The position numbers and the translations under genes were made by a program. Below, one piece after another: positions 30,935 to 39,744 of a DNA stretch of 57,603 nucleotides. Position 1 is the first letter of the stretch. Each line of letters opens with the position of its first letter. The stretch comes from CAZPNX01 sp964588285 (lineage in GTDB: Bacteria; Edwardsbacteria; AC1; EtOH8): positions 1 to 57,603 of the forward strand of contig CAZPNX010000016.1 of NCBI GenBank assembly GCA_964588285.1, written 5' to 3'. The notes below the pieces were generated by a model. That model was given only the letters and a program-made list of their open reading frames with translations. It was not told the DNA's origin and did no database searches.

Positions 30935-32251
30935 TCAGGCATCTGCTAAGCCGGCCACCAGCCGGTCCATCTCCTCTTGGGTCCGCTTTTCGGTGACCGC
31001 CACCAGCAGATGGCCCTTCATCTCTGGATAGTGCCGTTCCAGCTTGATCCCTCCCAGTATCCCCTCCTTCTCCAGAACGGCCAGTTTAGCATCCAGACCA
31101 TCGACTTTGACCGCAAACTCGCGGAAGAACGGAGAGGGGAAGGCCGGAGTAAGTTTTTGGGAAAGGTAGTGGGCTTTCTGCAGACAGAGCTCGGCCACTT
31201 TCTTCAGGCCTGACCTTCCCAGCAGGCTCAGGTAGACGGTGGCCGCCAGGGCGCATAGAGCCTGGTTGGAGCAGATGTTGGAAGTGGCCTTTTCCCTTCG
31301 GATGTGCTGTTCCCGGGCCTGCATGGTCAGCACCAGTCCCTGTCGGCCTTTGGCATCAGTGGTCAGGCCTACAATCCTGCCGGGCATCAGCCTCAACAGC
31401 TCCTGACGGGCGGCAAACAAGCCCAGGTGGGGCCCTCCGAAGCTGACGGCCATGCCCAGCGGCTGGCCCTCGCCGGTGGCGATGTCGGCCCCGTATTGGC
31501 CGGGCGGTTTCAGAATCGCCAGCGAAATGGGGTCGGCTGAAACCACCAACAGGGCTCCGGCTTTATGGGTTAACTCGGCCATCTCCTCCACCGGCTCCAA
31601 AAAGCCCAGGAAATTGGGATGCTGCACCAGAACACTGGCGGTGTTGCCGTCCAGCTTTGATTTAAGGCTATCCAGATCGGTAACGCCGTCCTTTCGGGAA
31701 AATTCAGCCAGCTCTATGCCCAATCCCTGACTGTATGTTTTGAGCACCTGACGATATTGAGGGTTTACCAGAGAGGAGACCACCAGTTTCTTTCTTTTGG
31801 TGTGATGGCAAGCCATCAAGCCGCCTTCGGCCAAGGCGGTGGCCCCGTCGTACATGGAAGCGTTGGCCACGTCCATTCCGGTGAGTGCGGCGATCAGCGA
31901 CTGGAATTCGTAGATGGCCTGGAGGGTGCCCTGGCTGACCTCGGCCTGATAGGGGGTATAGGCGGTGTAGAACTCGGAACGGAGCAGGATGTGTTCCACC
32001 GCCGCCGGCACATAATGATCGTAGGCACCTCCCCCCAAAAAAGAGATCATTTTGGAGGCCGGTCGGTTTAATTGGGCCAGGTTTCCTATCTTTTCCACCG
32101 TTTCCAGTTCGGAAAGACCGGCCGGCAATTGGATCTCAGCCTGGTCGCGGATCTCCTGGGGTATGTCGGCCACCAGCTCCTCGAAGCTCTTCACCCCGAT
32201 CCTCCGGAGCATGGCCTCGATGTCAGCCTCGGTATTAGGCAGATATGGCAT
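30935..32251 (-). CDS. gcvPA: Glycine dehydrogenase (decarboxylating) subunit 1
   Basis: A 438-residue PLP-fold protein, the N-terminal half of P-protein in organisms with a split enzyme. It reads MPYLPNTEADIEAMLRRIG at the start, with FLGGGAYDHYVP, TAYTPYQAEVSQGTLQ and MYDGATALAEG as family marks. The lysine that binds PLP lies in the other subunit, GcvPB, which normally follows gcvPA but is not adjacent here: the next gene downstream is a sugar transferase after a hairpin. It follows gcvH by 74 nt in the same operon. AAGGTG lies 5 nt before the ATG. Confidence 0.94.
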   Translation of the reverse strand: MPYLPNTEADIEAMLRRIGVKSFEELVADIPQEIRDQAEIQLPAGLSELETVEKIGNLAQLNRPASKMISFLGGGAYDHYVPAAVEHILLRSEFYTAYTPYQAEVSQGTLQAIYEFQSLIAALTGMDVANASMYDGATALAEGGLMACHHTKRKKLVVSSLVNPQYRQVLKTYSQGLGIELAEFSRKDGVTDLDSLKSKLDGNTASVLVQHPNFLGFLEPVEEMAELTHKAGALLVVSADPISLAILKPPGQYGADIATGEGQPLGMAVSFGGPHLGLFAARQELLRLMPGRIVGLTTDAKGRQGLVLTMQAREQHIRREKATSNICSNQALCALAATVYLSLLGRSGLKKVAELCLQKAHYLSQKLTPAFPSPFFREFAVKVDGLDAKLAVLEKEGILGGIKLERHYPEMKGHLLVAVTEKRTQEEMDRLVAGLADA

Positions 32252-32325
32252 AGTTCACCTTGAACGTTCAGAACGTCTTTAACTTTTAAAACCTATGAAA
32301 CGATTTCGGGCTCCGTGCCTGGCAG

Positions 32326-32712
32326 TTAGTGTCCGTGCTTTTCCATGGACTGGTAGGCGGCGGCATCCATGAGCGAGGAGGCCTGGGCCGGGTCGGAAAG
32401 TTTGATCTTGACCATCCAGCCGGCGCCGTAGCAGTCCTTGTTGACCGTGTCCGGCGCTCCCTCCAGCGAGACGTTGACCTCGATGACCTCGCCCGAGGCC
32501 GGGGCGTTGAGGTCGGAAACGGCCTTGACCGCCTCCACCGTTCCCAGCGGCTTTCCCTTTTCGACTTTGGCGCCGACCTTGGGCAGCTCCACGAAGACGA
32601 TGTCCCCCAGCTCGCCCTGGGCGAAGTCGGTGATTCCCATGGTGCCGGTGCCGCCCTCGATTCTGAGCCACTCGTGGCTCTCGGTGTACCTGAGATCGCT
32701 CGGAATGTTCAT
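32326..32712 (-). CDS. gcvH: Glycine cleavage system H protein
   Basis: A 128-residue lipoyl carrier that shuttles the methylamine intermediate between P, T and L proteins. The lipoylated residue is Lys63 in GTVEAVKAVSDL. Other family marks are YTESHEWLRIEG, GELGDIVFVELPKVG and the C-terminal GAGWMVKIKLSDP. The start has CGGAGATGGC upstream. It lies 41 nt after gcvT. Confidence 0.96.
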   Translation of the reverse strand: MNIPSDLRYTESHEWLRIEGGTGTMGITDFAQGELGDIVFVELPKVGAKVEKGKPLGTVEAVKAVSDLNAPASGEVIEVNVSLEGAPDTVNKDCYGAGWMVKIKLSDPAQASSLMDAAAYQSMEKHGH

Positions 32713-32753
32713 GCCATCTCCGTATTTTTGAATTTTGAAATTTGAATTTCAGT

Positions 32754-33851
32754 TTATCGGTGGCTTCCCTGCTTCCAGAACGGCGTCTCCACCACCCGGG
32801 CCGGAACCCCTTTGCCCCGGATCTCGATCTCGAACTGGTCGCCGACCTTGGAGAACTCGGCCTGCACGTAAGCCATGCCGATCCCCTTGGAAAGCGAGGG
32901 GGAGAATACGCCGCTGGTCACCTCCCCGATCTGCTGGCCGTTTTTCAGGACCTTGTAGTGCTGGCGGGGGAAGGCCTGGCCCTCGACCTCGAAACCGATC
33001 AGCTTGCGCTTAAGCCCCTCGGCTTTCTGTTTCAGCATCACCGATTTCCCGTTGAAATCGTCCGGCTTCTTGAGCTTGGTGATCCATCCCAGGCCGGCCT
33101 CCAGCGGGCTGGTGGTCTGGTCGATGTCGTTGCCGTAAAGGCAGTATTTCATCTCCAGCCTGAGCGAGTCGCGGGCGCCCAGGCCGATCGGCTGGAGGTC
33201 GAACTCCTTCCCGGCCCTGAACAAAGCCTCCCAGATGTGGTCGGCGTATTTGACGTCGAAGTAAAGCTCGAAGCCGTCCTCGCCGGTGTAGCCGGTGCGG
33301 GAGACGATCATCTCCACCCCGTCCACTTTTCCCAGCTTGAACCAGTAGAACTTCATGTCCGACAGCCGAAGATCGCAGATCTTCTGCAGCAGCGGCTCGG
33401 CCTGGGGGCCTTGGAGGGCCAGCTGGGCCACCCGGTCCGAGGTGTTCTCCAATTCGACGTCGAAGCCCTGTGACTGCTCCCTAAGCCAGGCGAAATCCTT
33501 GTCCACGTTGGAGGCATTGACCACCAGAAAGAAATGGTCGGGAAAGCGGTAGACCAAAAGGTCGTCGACGATGCCGCCGTCCTTATAGCACATGGCCGAG
33601 TACTGCACCTGGTCCACGGCTAAGGCCGCCGGGTCGTTGACGGTGGCATAGGACACGAACCTTAGGGCATCCGGCCCGCGCACCTCGATCTCGCCCATAT
33701 GCGAGACGTCGAACAGACCGGCCTGGGCGCGGACATGCCGGTGTTCCTCGATGATGCCCCGGTACTGCACCGGCATCAGGAATCCGGCGAAGGGCACGAT
33801 CTTGCCGCCGGCCTTCTGGTGCAGGTGGTGGAAAGGCGTTTTCTTCTCCAT
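32754..33851 (-). CDS. gcvT: Glycine cleavage system T protein (aminomethyltransferase)
   Basis: A 365-residue tetrahydrofolate-dependent aminomethyltransferase that releases ammonia from the H-bound intermediate and forms methylene-THF. It begins MEKKTPFHHLHQKAGGKIVPF and contains GLFDVSHMGEIEVRGPDALRF, YTGEDGFELYFD, the folate-binding ARDSLRLEMKYCLYGNDID and EVTSGVFSPSL. The ribosome site GAGGAG lies upstream of the ATG at 33851. The response-regulator gene ends 16 nt before it and gcvH follows 41 nt after, forming a 4-gene unit. Confidence 0.96.
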   Translation of the reverse strand: MEKKTPFHHLHQKAGGKIVPFAGFLMPVQYRGIIEEHRHVRAQAGLFDVSHMGEIEVRGPDALRFVSYATVNDPAALAVDQVQYSAMCYKDGGIVDDLLVYRFPDHFFLVVNASNVDKDFAWLREQSQGFDVELENTSDRVAQLALQGPQAEPLLQKICDLRLSDMKFYWFKLGKVDGVEMIVSRTGYTGEDGFELYFDVKYADHIWEALFRAGKEFDLQPIGLGARDSLRLEMKYCLYGNDIDQTTSPLEAGLGWITKLKKPDDFNGKSVMLKQKAEGLKRKLIGFEVEGQAFPRQHYKVLKNGQQIGEVTSGVFSPSLSKGIGMAYVQAEFSKVGDQFEIEIRGKGVPARVVETPFWKQGSHR

Positions 33852-33867
33852 CGGTCTCCTCGTTATG

Positions 33868-34236
33868 TTATTCCAAAAGCTCCCGTATCTTTGAGGTCAG
33901 CTCCGAAATCTTGAAAGGCTTGGTGAAATAGTGGTCCGCGCCCTGGGCCAGACCCTTGTCCACATCCTCAGGCTTGGTCTTGGCCGAGATGACCACCACC
34001 TTGATGCCCTTGGTCTGGGGATCGTCCTTGAGCTCTTTCAGCACTTTGAACCCGTCCAGTCCCGGCATCATGATGTCCAAAACTATAAGGTCGGGTTTGG
34101 TCTCCCGGGCCAGTTTCAGGGCATGGTCTCCGTTGACCGCCTGGGCCACCTCATAATCATCCTTGGCCAAAACCTCGGATATCAGGTAAAGGATGTTGCG
34201 GTCGTCGTCAGCAACCAAAACTTTCTTCATGGCCAT
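33868..34236 (-). CDS. CheY-like response regulator at the head of the gcv operon
   Basis: A 122-residue lone receiver domain: acidic pocket D10-D11-D12, phospho-acceptor Asp54 in IVLDIMMPGLDG, Ser in VVISAKTK and Lys in HYFTKPFKISEL. It lacks any output domain. The promoter at 34245-34272 places the transcription start within about two nt of the ATG at 34236, so the mRNA may be effectively leaderless (a second in-frame ATG lies two codons later). The gcvT gene starts 16 nt after its stop, an unusual association. A cognate kinase is not adjacent. Confidence 0.92.
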   Translation of the reverse strand: MAMKKVLVADDDRNILYLISEVLAKDDYEVAQAVNGDHALKLARETKPDLIVLDIMMPGLDGFKVLKELKDDPQTKGIKVVVISAKTKPEDVDKGLAQGADHYFTKPFKISELTSKIRELLE

Positions 34237-34244
34237 ATCTATTA

Positions 34245-34272
34245 ATTATACTAAATCATGGTTTAAAATCAA
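34245..34272 (-). promoter_or_regulatory. Promoter of the regulator-gcv operon, near-leaderless geometry
   Basis: Minus strand TTGATT (34272-34267), 16-nt spacer, TATAAT (34250-34245). Eight nt separate the -10 box from ATG 34236, predicting a leader of zero to two nt. Confidence 0.7.
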
Positions 34273-34344
34273 AGGGGTCCCATATATAAACTCTAATTGA
34301 GTAATCGGCGGATATCTCAGGCAAGCGGCTGAAGTCAAAAAACA

Positions 34345-35853
34345 TTAGGGCGAAACGGATATCAGCTCGGCCAGAATCCGGTCCTGAAGCCCCCTAATGG
34401 CCCCGGCCCCGCAGGTGTAATTGTTGAACATCAAAGCAAAACAGTAGCGCCGGCCCCCGCTGCCCAAAGCAAATCCGGCCAGCGATGAAACTCCGGTCAT
34501 GGTGCCGGTTTTGGCCCGTACCCGGTATTGCAGCCCCTGGCCGTTCATTCTTTTTTCCAGGGTGCCGTCGGCGCCGGCCACCGGCAGGGTGACCAAAAAC
34601 TCGGTGCTTATGCTCTCATCCTTTTGCATGTCCATCAGCACCGTCACCAGCTGCTGCGGAGAACACAGATTGTAACGCGACAGGCCAGATCCGTCCACTA
34701 TCCGGTGGCTGCCCGGTCCAAAACCCAGGCCGGCCATCATGGCTTCCATCGAACCGGAATATTCCAATGATCCATTTCCGCCAGTGTTTTTGTCTCCGGC
34801 GGTAATGGCCCGAAAGAGCATCTCGGCGGTGAAGTTGTCGCTTTCTTTGTTCATGTCCTGGAGTATGGAGTATAGCGGCCGGGATTGGAGCGCGGCCAGT
34901 GTGGCCAGCCCCTGAGGCGCCCGCCCCACTACCGTCCCTCCGGCCACTGTGATCCCTTGGCGGCGCAGCGCCTCCCGGAAAAGCCTTCCGCAATAGCGGA
35001 TCGGGTCGGATACGCTGCGCACCAAGTACTGGGGGGACTCCTCCCGGGAAAGCACTCCGACCACTGTGATCGCTTCGCTTTCCCCATCCTGCCGACGAGA
35101 CGCCTTCAGGCTCCGCTTGACCCCGGAAAAGGCGGTCACCCCTTGATTGTCCAGCTTGAAGTAGACGCTGGAGGGCGACAGGCTCACCTTGAGCCTGTCA
35201 CCGGGCTTGGCCCCGGCCGAGATCCCGATTTCGAAGGTATTCCGGTTGACCGAAAGGGCCGAGATGGGGGCATTGTAGGCGTAGGGGCCTTCATCCCACA
35301 TCCACCCCGGTCCGTACTTGGTGGTATCGAAGGCACCGGGATCCAACACCAGTTTTCCAGACACCTTCTCCAGGCCGGCCGAACGAAGTCGAAAAGCCAT
35401 CTCATCAAGTCCGGCAGTGGTCAGGCTGGGGTCGCCGGAGCCCACCAGGAAAAGGTCTCCCCGCATCAGACCTCGGCCGTCGATGCTGTCGCCCAGAGCG
35501 GCTGTGGTGAAGCGGAATTGAGGACCCAGCCGCCTCAGGGCCAAAGAGGTGATAAAGAGTTTGTTGACCGAGGCCGGCACCAGAAGCCGCTGAAAGTTGC
35601 GGCCATAGACCGGCCGGCCATTGGACGCGTCCACTATAAAAATTCCAAACTGGGCTTGGGCCAGAAGGGTGTCGGCCAAAAGCGAATCCAGCCGAGCGGC
35701 AAACGATTCCCGCCGCTGGGCCGAGCTGTCGGTAATAATCGAAGCCGGCCCCCCGGACCTGACCGGCCGGCGTCCGCCGGCACAGCCGCCTAACGCCAGC
35801 GCCAAACAAGCCAAAAAGCAGGCGTAAGAGATCTTACAGATTATTCTGTCCAA
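34345..35853 (-). CDS. dacB: D-Ala-D-Ala carboxypeptidase/endopeptidase (PBP4 type), lipoprotein
   Basis: A 502-residue periplasmic penicillin-binding protein of the S13 family that trims and opens peptidoglycan crosslinks. A lipoprotein signal with lipobox LGGC (Cys24) anchors it. Catalytic motifs are Ser95-x2-Lys98 (VPASVNKLF), the S-x-N motif in KESDNFTAEML and the KTG box in RAKTGTMTGVSSLAG. The large insertion domain between the first two motifs, typical of PBP4, is present. TTG at 35853 is the start, since it begins the signal; no SD is clear. It lies 23 nt after the pgi stop. Lipidation of DacB is less common than a plain signal peptide. Confidence 0.92.
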   Translation of the reverse strand: MDRIICKISYACFLACLALALGGCAGGRRPVRSGGPASIITDSSAQRRESFAARLDSLLADTLLAQAQFGIFIVDASNGRPVYGRNFQRLLVPASVNKLFITSLALRRLGPQFRFTTAALGDSIDGRGLMRGDLFLVGSGDPSLTTAGLDEMAFRLRSAGLEKVSGKLVLDPGAFDTTKYGPGWMWDEGPYAYNAPISALSVNRNTFEIGISAGAKPGDRLKVSLSPSSVYFKLDNQGVTAFSGVKRSLKASRRQDGESEAITVVGVLSREESPQYLVRSVSDPIRYCGRLFREALRRQGITVAGGTVVGRAPQGLATLAALQSRPLYSILQDMNKESDNFTAEMLFRAITAGDKNTGGNGSLEYSGSMEAMMAGLGFGPGSHRIVDGSGLSRYNLCSPQQLVTVLMDMQKDESISTEFLVTLPVAGADGTLEKRMNGQGLQYRVRAKTGTMTGVSSLAGFALGSGGRRYCFALMFNNYTCGAGAIRGLQDRILAELISVSP

Positions 35854-35876
35854 AACGTATTGGGGAGTCGTCGAGA

Positions 35877-37280
35877 TTAAACCACGTATTTTTCCTCGGC
35901 TCCGGATTCGAACTTCTCCACCTCCACCTTCCGGTTCTCGAAGCCGGGCCGGCCCATCAGGCCGTAGGTGTAGCGCTTGCCCTCCTCCACCCCGGGCTGG
36001 TCCATGGGATTGATGTCGAACAGACCGCCGGCGAAGGCGGTGGCCGTTTCCAGCAGGAATATCAGCTGGCCGATAAGATGCGGCGTTATCTCCGGCAGGA
36101 TAAAAGTGCAGTTGGGCCGGCCGTTCTTGGCTAATGACATGGCGGTGGCACGGGCCTCGGCGTTAAGCAGTTCTCCAAAGGTATGCCCGCCCAGGTAGGC
36201 CAGATCCTTATGCTGGGGATAGGCCTTGGGTATGGCCGCCTCCCGGCGGAATTTTTCCACCCGGAGGAAGGTCAGCGACTTGTCGCGGGGGCCTTCGATG
36301 TAAAGCTGAAGCTGGGAGTGCTGGTCGGTGGCCCCCAGGGCCTTGATCGGGGTCGGTCCGGTCTCCACAATCTGGCCGCGGCTGTTGGACCTTTTGCCCA
36401 GCGATTCGGCCCACAGCTGGCGGAACCAGTCGGCCAGCGGGTAGAGCGCGTCCGAATAGGGCATCATGACGTTGATGCGGTATCCCTTCTGATAGAGCAG
36501 GTATTGGAGCAGTCCGTAGAGCCGGGCCGGATTGCGCCAGGGATTTTCGTCCAGGGTCCTCTTTCGCATGTAGGCGGCCCCGGCCATCAGCGAGGCCACG
36601 TCCACGCCGGCCATGGCCAAGGGAAACAGCCCTACCGGGCTCAGCACCGAAAAACGCCCGCCCACCCCAGAGGGCACCTCCAGGCTGGCCAGTCCCTCGT
36701 CGCGAACGATCTGACGCAGCAACCCCTCGGCCGGATCCGTGGTCACCACCACGTTCTTCCCCCAGCGCTTCTTGAGCCCCTTTTGCAGCCAGGCGCGCAT
36801 CCACAGAAACTGGGCGCTGGTTTCGGCCGTGGTGCCTGATTTGCTGACGACGTTGACCAGCGTTTTCTTGGGATCGAGCAGGGACAGGGCGCCGCGCAGT
36901 TTCTCCGGATCGACGTTATCCCACACCCAAAGCCTGGGCCGGCCCCGGCGGGCCTTGCGGTCGTAATTGTACTCCCAAGGGTTGAGGGCGGCCTGGAGGG
37001 CGGCCGTGCCCAGGGCCGAGCCGCCGATGCCCAGAACCACCAAATCCTCGAATTTTCCCTTCATGATCCTGGCCAAGCCCAGAGACTGCTTGAGGCACTC
37101 AGGTTTGGCCGGCAGGTCAAAGAAATCCATCCGGCCCTTGGCCCGCCTGGTGTAGAACCACTCAGCCGCCTGGCTCACCAGCTTCCCCGCTCCCTCGATC
37201 TCGGTGTAGGGCAGACCCCTTTGTCCGATCCGTTCCGCCATCAGGTTATTGAAATCGAATTTCACCACTGCCTGCTTCAT
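35877..37280 (-). CDS. pgi: Glucose-6-phosphate isomerase
   Basis: A 467-residue cytosolic enzyme that interconverts glucose-6-phosphate and fructose-6-phosphate. Marks are VLGIGGSALGTAALQAAL, the phospho-sugar loop VVSKSGTTAETSAQFL, GVGGRFSVLSPVGLFPLAM, and the C-terminal catalytic segment NPMDQPGVEEGKRYTYGL. The length is that of the short bacterial type (about 450) found in Firmicutes and many FCB bacteria. AAGGAG lies upstream of the ATG. It is near pfkA (38500), so the two upper-glycolysis steps cluster, with a barrel gene between them. Confidence 0.95.
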   Translation of the reverse strand: MKQAVVKFDFNNLMAERIGQRGLPYTEIEGAGKLVSQAAEWFYTRRAKGRMDFFDLPAKPECLKQSLGLARIMKGKFEDLVVLGIGGSALGTAALQAALNPWEYNYDRKARRGRPRLWVWDNVDPEKLRGALSLLDPKKTLVNVVSKSGTTAETSAQFLWMRAWLQKGLKKRWGKNVVVTTDPAEGLLRQIVRDEGLASLEVPSGVGGRFSVLSPVGLFPLAMAGVDVASLMAGAAYMRKRTLDENPWRNPARLYGLLQYLLYQKGYRINVMMPYSDALYPLADWFRQLWAESLGKRSNSRGQIVETGPTPIKALGATDQHSQLQLYIEGPRDKSLTFLRVEKFRREAAIPKAYPQHKDLAYLGGHTFGELLNAEARATAMSLAKNGRPNCTFILPEITPHLIGQLIFLLETATAFAGGLFDINPMDQPGVEEGKRYTYGLMGRPGFENRKVEVEKFESGAEEKYVV

Positions 37281-37355
37281 GTCTCCGCTCCTTATGCTAC
37301 TTAAAAATATTAAGTTATCATTAAGCCTCAGGTTGATTCCCCGCCCAACGTGGTC

Positions 37356-38447
37356 TCAGCGGCAGTAGCCCACCGTGGCCGCCAAAATGTTCTGGTTCTG
37401 CCCCAATCCCGACAGCGGCCGGCTGCTGGCGCCGCCCAGGTCGAGTAAAAATCCCCTCCATGAGAGGCCAAGTCCGACGCTTAGAAAATACAAGTCGTGG
37501 AGCGACTGGTTCAGACGCCGTTCCAAATTATCCAGCGGACTCATTTTGGTGAAAACCCCCAGCCTCAAGGTCAGACTCGGCAGAACCTGGGCCTCGGCAC
37601 CCAGATGAAAGTCTATTTGTCCCTCATAGCTTTGGGTGACCCCGTTCCAACCGGTCATAACGGCTTCAGCCGCGGCTGTGAATCCCGGCTCCGGCCGGTA
37701 GGCCAGGGCCAACGATGTCCGGCTGGGCACGGCCCCGGAGAGTTCCAGGTCGTCCGGAGCCGGGTCCGGCAGATAGTCGTTCGTTCCCTTGATCTCCGAC
37801 TTGGCGGCCGCCGCCAGCGACAGCTTCATCTCCGATGTCACCGGGATGGTAACCCCGGCCGATATCCCATAGCCGGTCGCCCGGCCTCCGGTCACCATCC
37901 CTATGAGCGAATCAGGATTTCTCCAGTTGAATTCAGCCTTGTTATAGCTCAGGCTCAAGCCAAGTGAAGCGTTGCCCGAGTTTGAGTAGGACCATCCTAC
38001 CACCGCCTGATCAAGCTCCAAGTCAGCGGTATTTATAAATCGGGGGTCGTATACGTCCGGGAAAGTCAGGTGGTCATCCAAGGCCCGGCGGTAGCCGGCG
38101 GCCAGCCGGTGGGCGCCCAGCCTGACGGCGGCGGCCATGGCCGAGGGATAGGTCTCTGTTTTTCCGCTTTCTATGGACACGTGGCTGCGGCCGGCCGACA
38201 GCATCGTGGCCGTGGCCGCCGCCTCCCAGCGGTTGACCTGGCTGGTGCCGTCCGGCAGGCCATAGAGGGACAGGGCGCCGCCTCCGGCCATGGACGCCCC
38301 GCCCATCCCCAGGGCACGCGCCGACCAGGGAAGGTAGCGATCGTACTGCAGCGGCAGCCTCAGCTGGTATTGGGCCGCCGGCACCCTGGAAGCAGCCAGA
38401 ACGACCATCGTTCCAGCGATCAACGACAATCTGCGCCAATAGTTCAA
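37356..38447 (-). CDS. Predicted outer-membrane beta-barrel protein (PorV/PorQ-like)
   Basis: A 363-residue exported protein. The signal peptide is MNYWRRLSLIAGTMVVLAASRVPA. The mature start has SARALGMGGASMAGGGALSLYGLP, a phrase typical of PorV/PorQ and UPF0164-like barrels of FCB-group bacteria. The rest is alternating strand-like sequence (LSLSYNKAEFNWR, TSLALAYRPEPGFTAAAEAVM, LTLRLGVFTKMS). The TTG at 38447 is taken as start because it begins the signal peptide and has GGAAAG upstream. It lies between pfkA and pgi; no other type IX secretion gene is seen, so the role is open. Confidence 0.75.
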   Translation of the reverse strand: MNYWRRLSLIAGTMVVLAASRVPAAQYQLRLPLQYDRYLPWSARALGMGGASMAGGGALSLYGLPDGTSQVNRWEAAATATMLSAGRSHVSIESGKTETYPSAMAAAVRLGAHRLAAGYRRALDDHLTFPDVYDPRFINTADLELDQAVVGWSYSNSGNASLGLSLSYNKAEFNWRNPDSLIGMVTGGRATGYGISAGVTIPVTSEMKLSLAAAAKSEIKGTNDYLPDPAPDDLELSGAVPSRTSLALAYRPEPGFTAAAEAVMTGWNGVTQSYEGQIDFHLGAEAQVLPSLTLRLGVFTKMSPLDNLERRLNQSLHDLYFLSVGLGLSWRGFLLDLGGASSRPLSGLGQNQNILAATVGYCR

Positions 38448-38499
38448 AGCGAGCTTTCCGGAATTAGCGCCTATTGGTGTTCGTCTATTGATAAGGCCG

Positions 38500-39591
38500 T
38501 CAATCCCCGAACGACGTCCCCACCGAGCGGGCCGCTCGCACCAGCTCTGATTCCGGATCCACCCTCCGCAGTTTTCCGGCCACCTCGGCTATGGGGACCG
38601 AAACGATCTCCGTTCCCTTGAGGGCCACCATCCGGTCCAGCTGGCCGCCGGCCAACAGCTCCACCGCGGCCACCCCAAAGCGGGTGCCCAATATCCGGTC
38701 GTAGGCGGTGGGGCTGCCCCCTCTTTGAAGATGGCCCAGCACCGTCACCCGGCACTCTATTCCGGTGCGCTGCTCGATATCGTCGGCCAGCTTCTGTCCG
38801 ATGCCGCCCAGCCTCAGCTGGTCGGTGGACTCCTTGATGACCTTGCGCACCACCATCTCGCCGTCTCTGGGCTTAGCCCCCTCGGCCGCCACCACCAGCG
38901 AAAACCGCTTCCCTTTGACGCTCCGCCCCTCCACCGTTCGGCAAACCGAATCCAGATCGTAGGGCATCTCCGGCAGCAGGATGATGTCGCCGCCACCGGC
39001 CATCCCGGAATAGAGAGCGATCCAGCCGGCATAGCGGCCCATGGTCTCCATGATCATCACCCGGTGGTGTGAGGCGGCGGTGGTGTGGAGTTTGTCCAGG
39101 GCTTCGGTGGCCGTGGTCAGGGACGAGTCGAAACCGAAGGTAACGTCGGTGGCCGCCAAGTCGTTGTCGATGGTCTTGGGGATGCCCACCACCCTCACCC
39201 CGCGCTGGATGACCTGGGAAGCCATGGCCATGGTGCCGTCGCCCCCGACGCAGACCAGGGCCTCCAGCCTGGCCTGGGCAATGTTGTCCAGCACCCGGTC
39301 GGAGACGTCAACAAACTCGGCCTGGCCGTCCGGCCGCTTGCGGGGGAAGCGGAAAGGATTATCCCGGTTGGAACTTCCCAAAATGGTGCCGCCCACGTGG
39401 AGGATGCCGGAAACCGACTGCCAGTCCAACTCCTTCATCCGGCCGTAAATCAGTCCGGCAAACCCATCCTCGATGCCCACCACTTGGAGGCCCTGTCCCA
39501 AGGCCGTCTTGGTTACCGCCCGAATGACCGCGTTCAGACCAGGGCAGTCGCCCCCGGCGGTCAGCAGTCCGAAGCGTTTGATTTTTGACAT
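38500..39591 (-). CDS. pfkA: 6-phosphofructokinase, GGDG/PKTIDND subtype
   Basis: A 363-residue phosphofructokinase. It has TAGGDCPGLNAVIRAV at residues 11-26, GGDGTMAMA (116-124) and PKTIDNDLAATD (138-149). Gly at the GGDG position goes with ATP use, while Lys in PKTIDND is the residue seen in PPi-dependent and group III enzymes. This mixed signature matches the group III PFKs, several of which use ATP and some of which use pyrophosphate, so the phosphate donor is uncertain. The AT-rich upstream region lacks a good Shine-Dalgarno. Confidence 0.93.
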   Translation of the reverse strand: MSKIKRFGLLTAGGDCPGLNAVIRAVTKTALGQGLQVVGIEDGFAGLIYGRMKELDWQSVSGILHVGGTILGSSNRDNPFRFPRKRPDGQAEFVDVSDRVLDNIAQARLEALVCVGGDGTMAMASQVIQRGVRVVGIPKTIDNDLAATDVTFGFDSSLTTATEALDKLHTTAASHHRVMIMETMGRYAGWIALYSGMAGGGDIILLPEMPYDLDSVCRTVEGRSVKGKRFSLVVAAEGAKPRDGEMVVRKVIKESTDQLRLGGIGQKLADDIEQRTGIECRVTVLGHLQRGGSPTAYDRILGTRFGVAAVELLAGGQLDRMVALKGTEIVSVPIAEVAGKLRRVDPESELVRAARSVGTSFGD

Positions 39592-39744
39592 ATTAATCTA
39601 TAAATAAATTACAATAAACTATTTTTATTTTATCATCCTGATAATAGGTCTTTGCCTGGCAGGTTGAAGGACGACACGAGTTCACCCTTCAACTTGTTTA
39701 GCACTGAGCCTGACTCAGGGTGACAGTGCGTCGAAATTGGCACC

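Noticed and set aside
34885..35793. 302-codon open frame opposite dacB
   Set aside because: It lacks domains and overlaps a protein with clear S-x-x-K, S-x-N and K-T-G motifs.
39592..39744. Possible small RNA or repeat between the pfkA and MGDG-synthase-like genes
   Set aside because: There is a short inverted repeat (GTTGAAGG / CCTTCAAC) and a CTGAG/CTCAG pair, but no promoter-terminator pair to define an RNA. At most it is a weak terminator or a fragment of a dispersed repeat.
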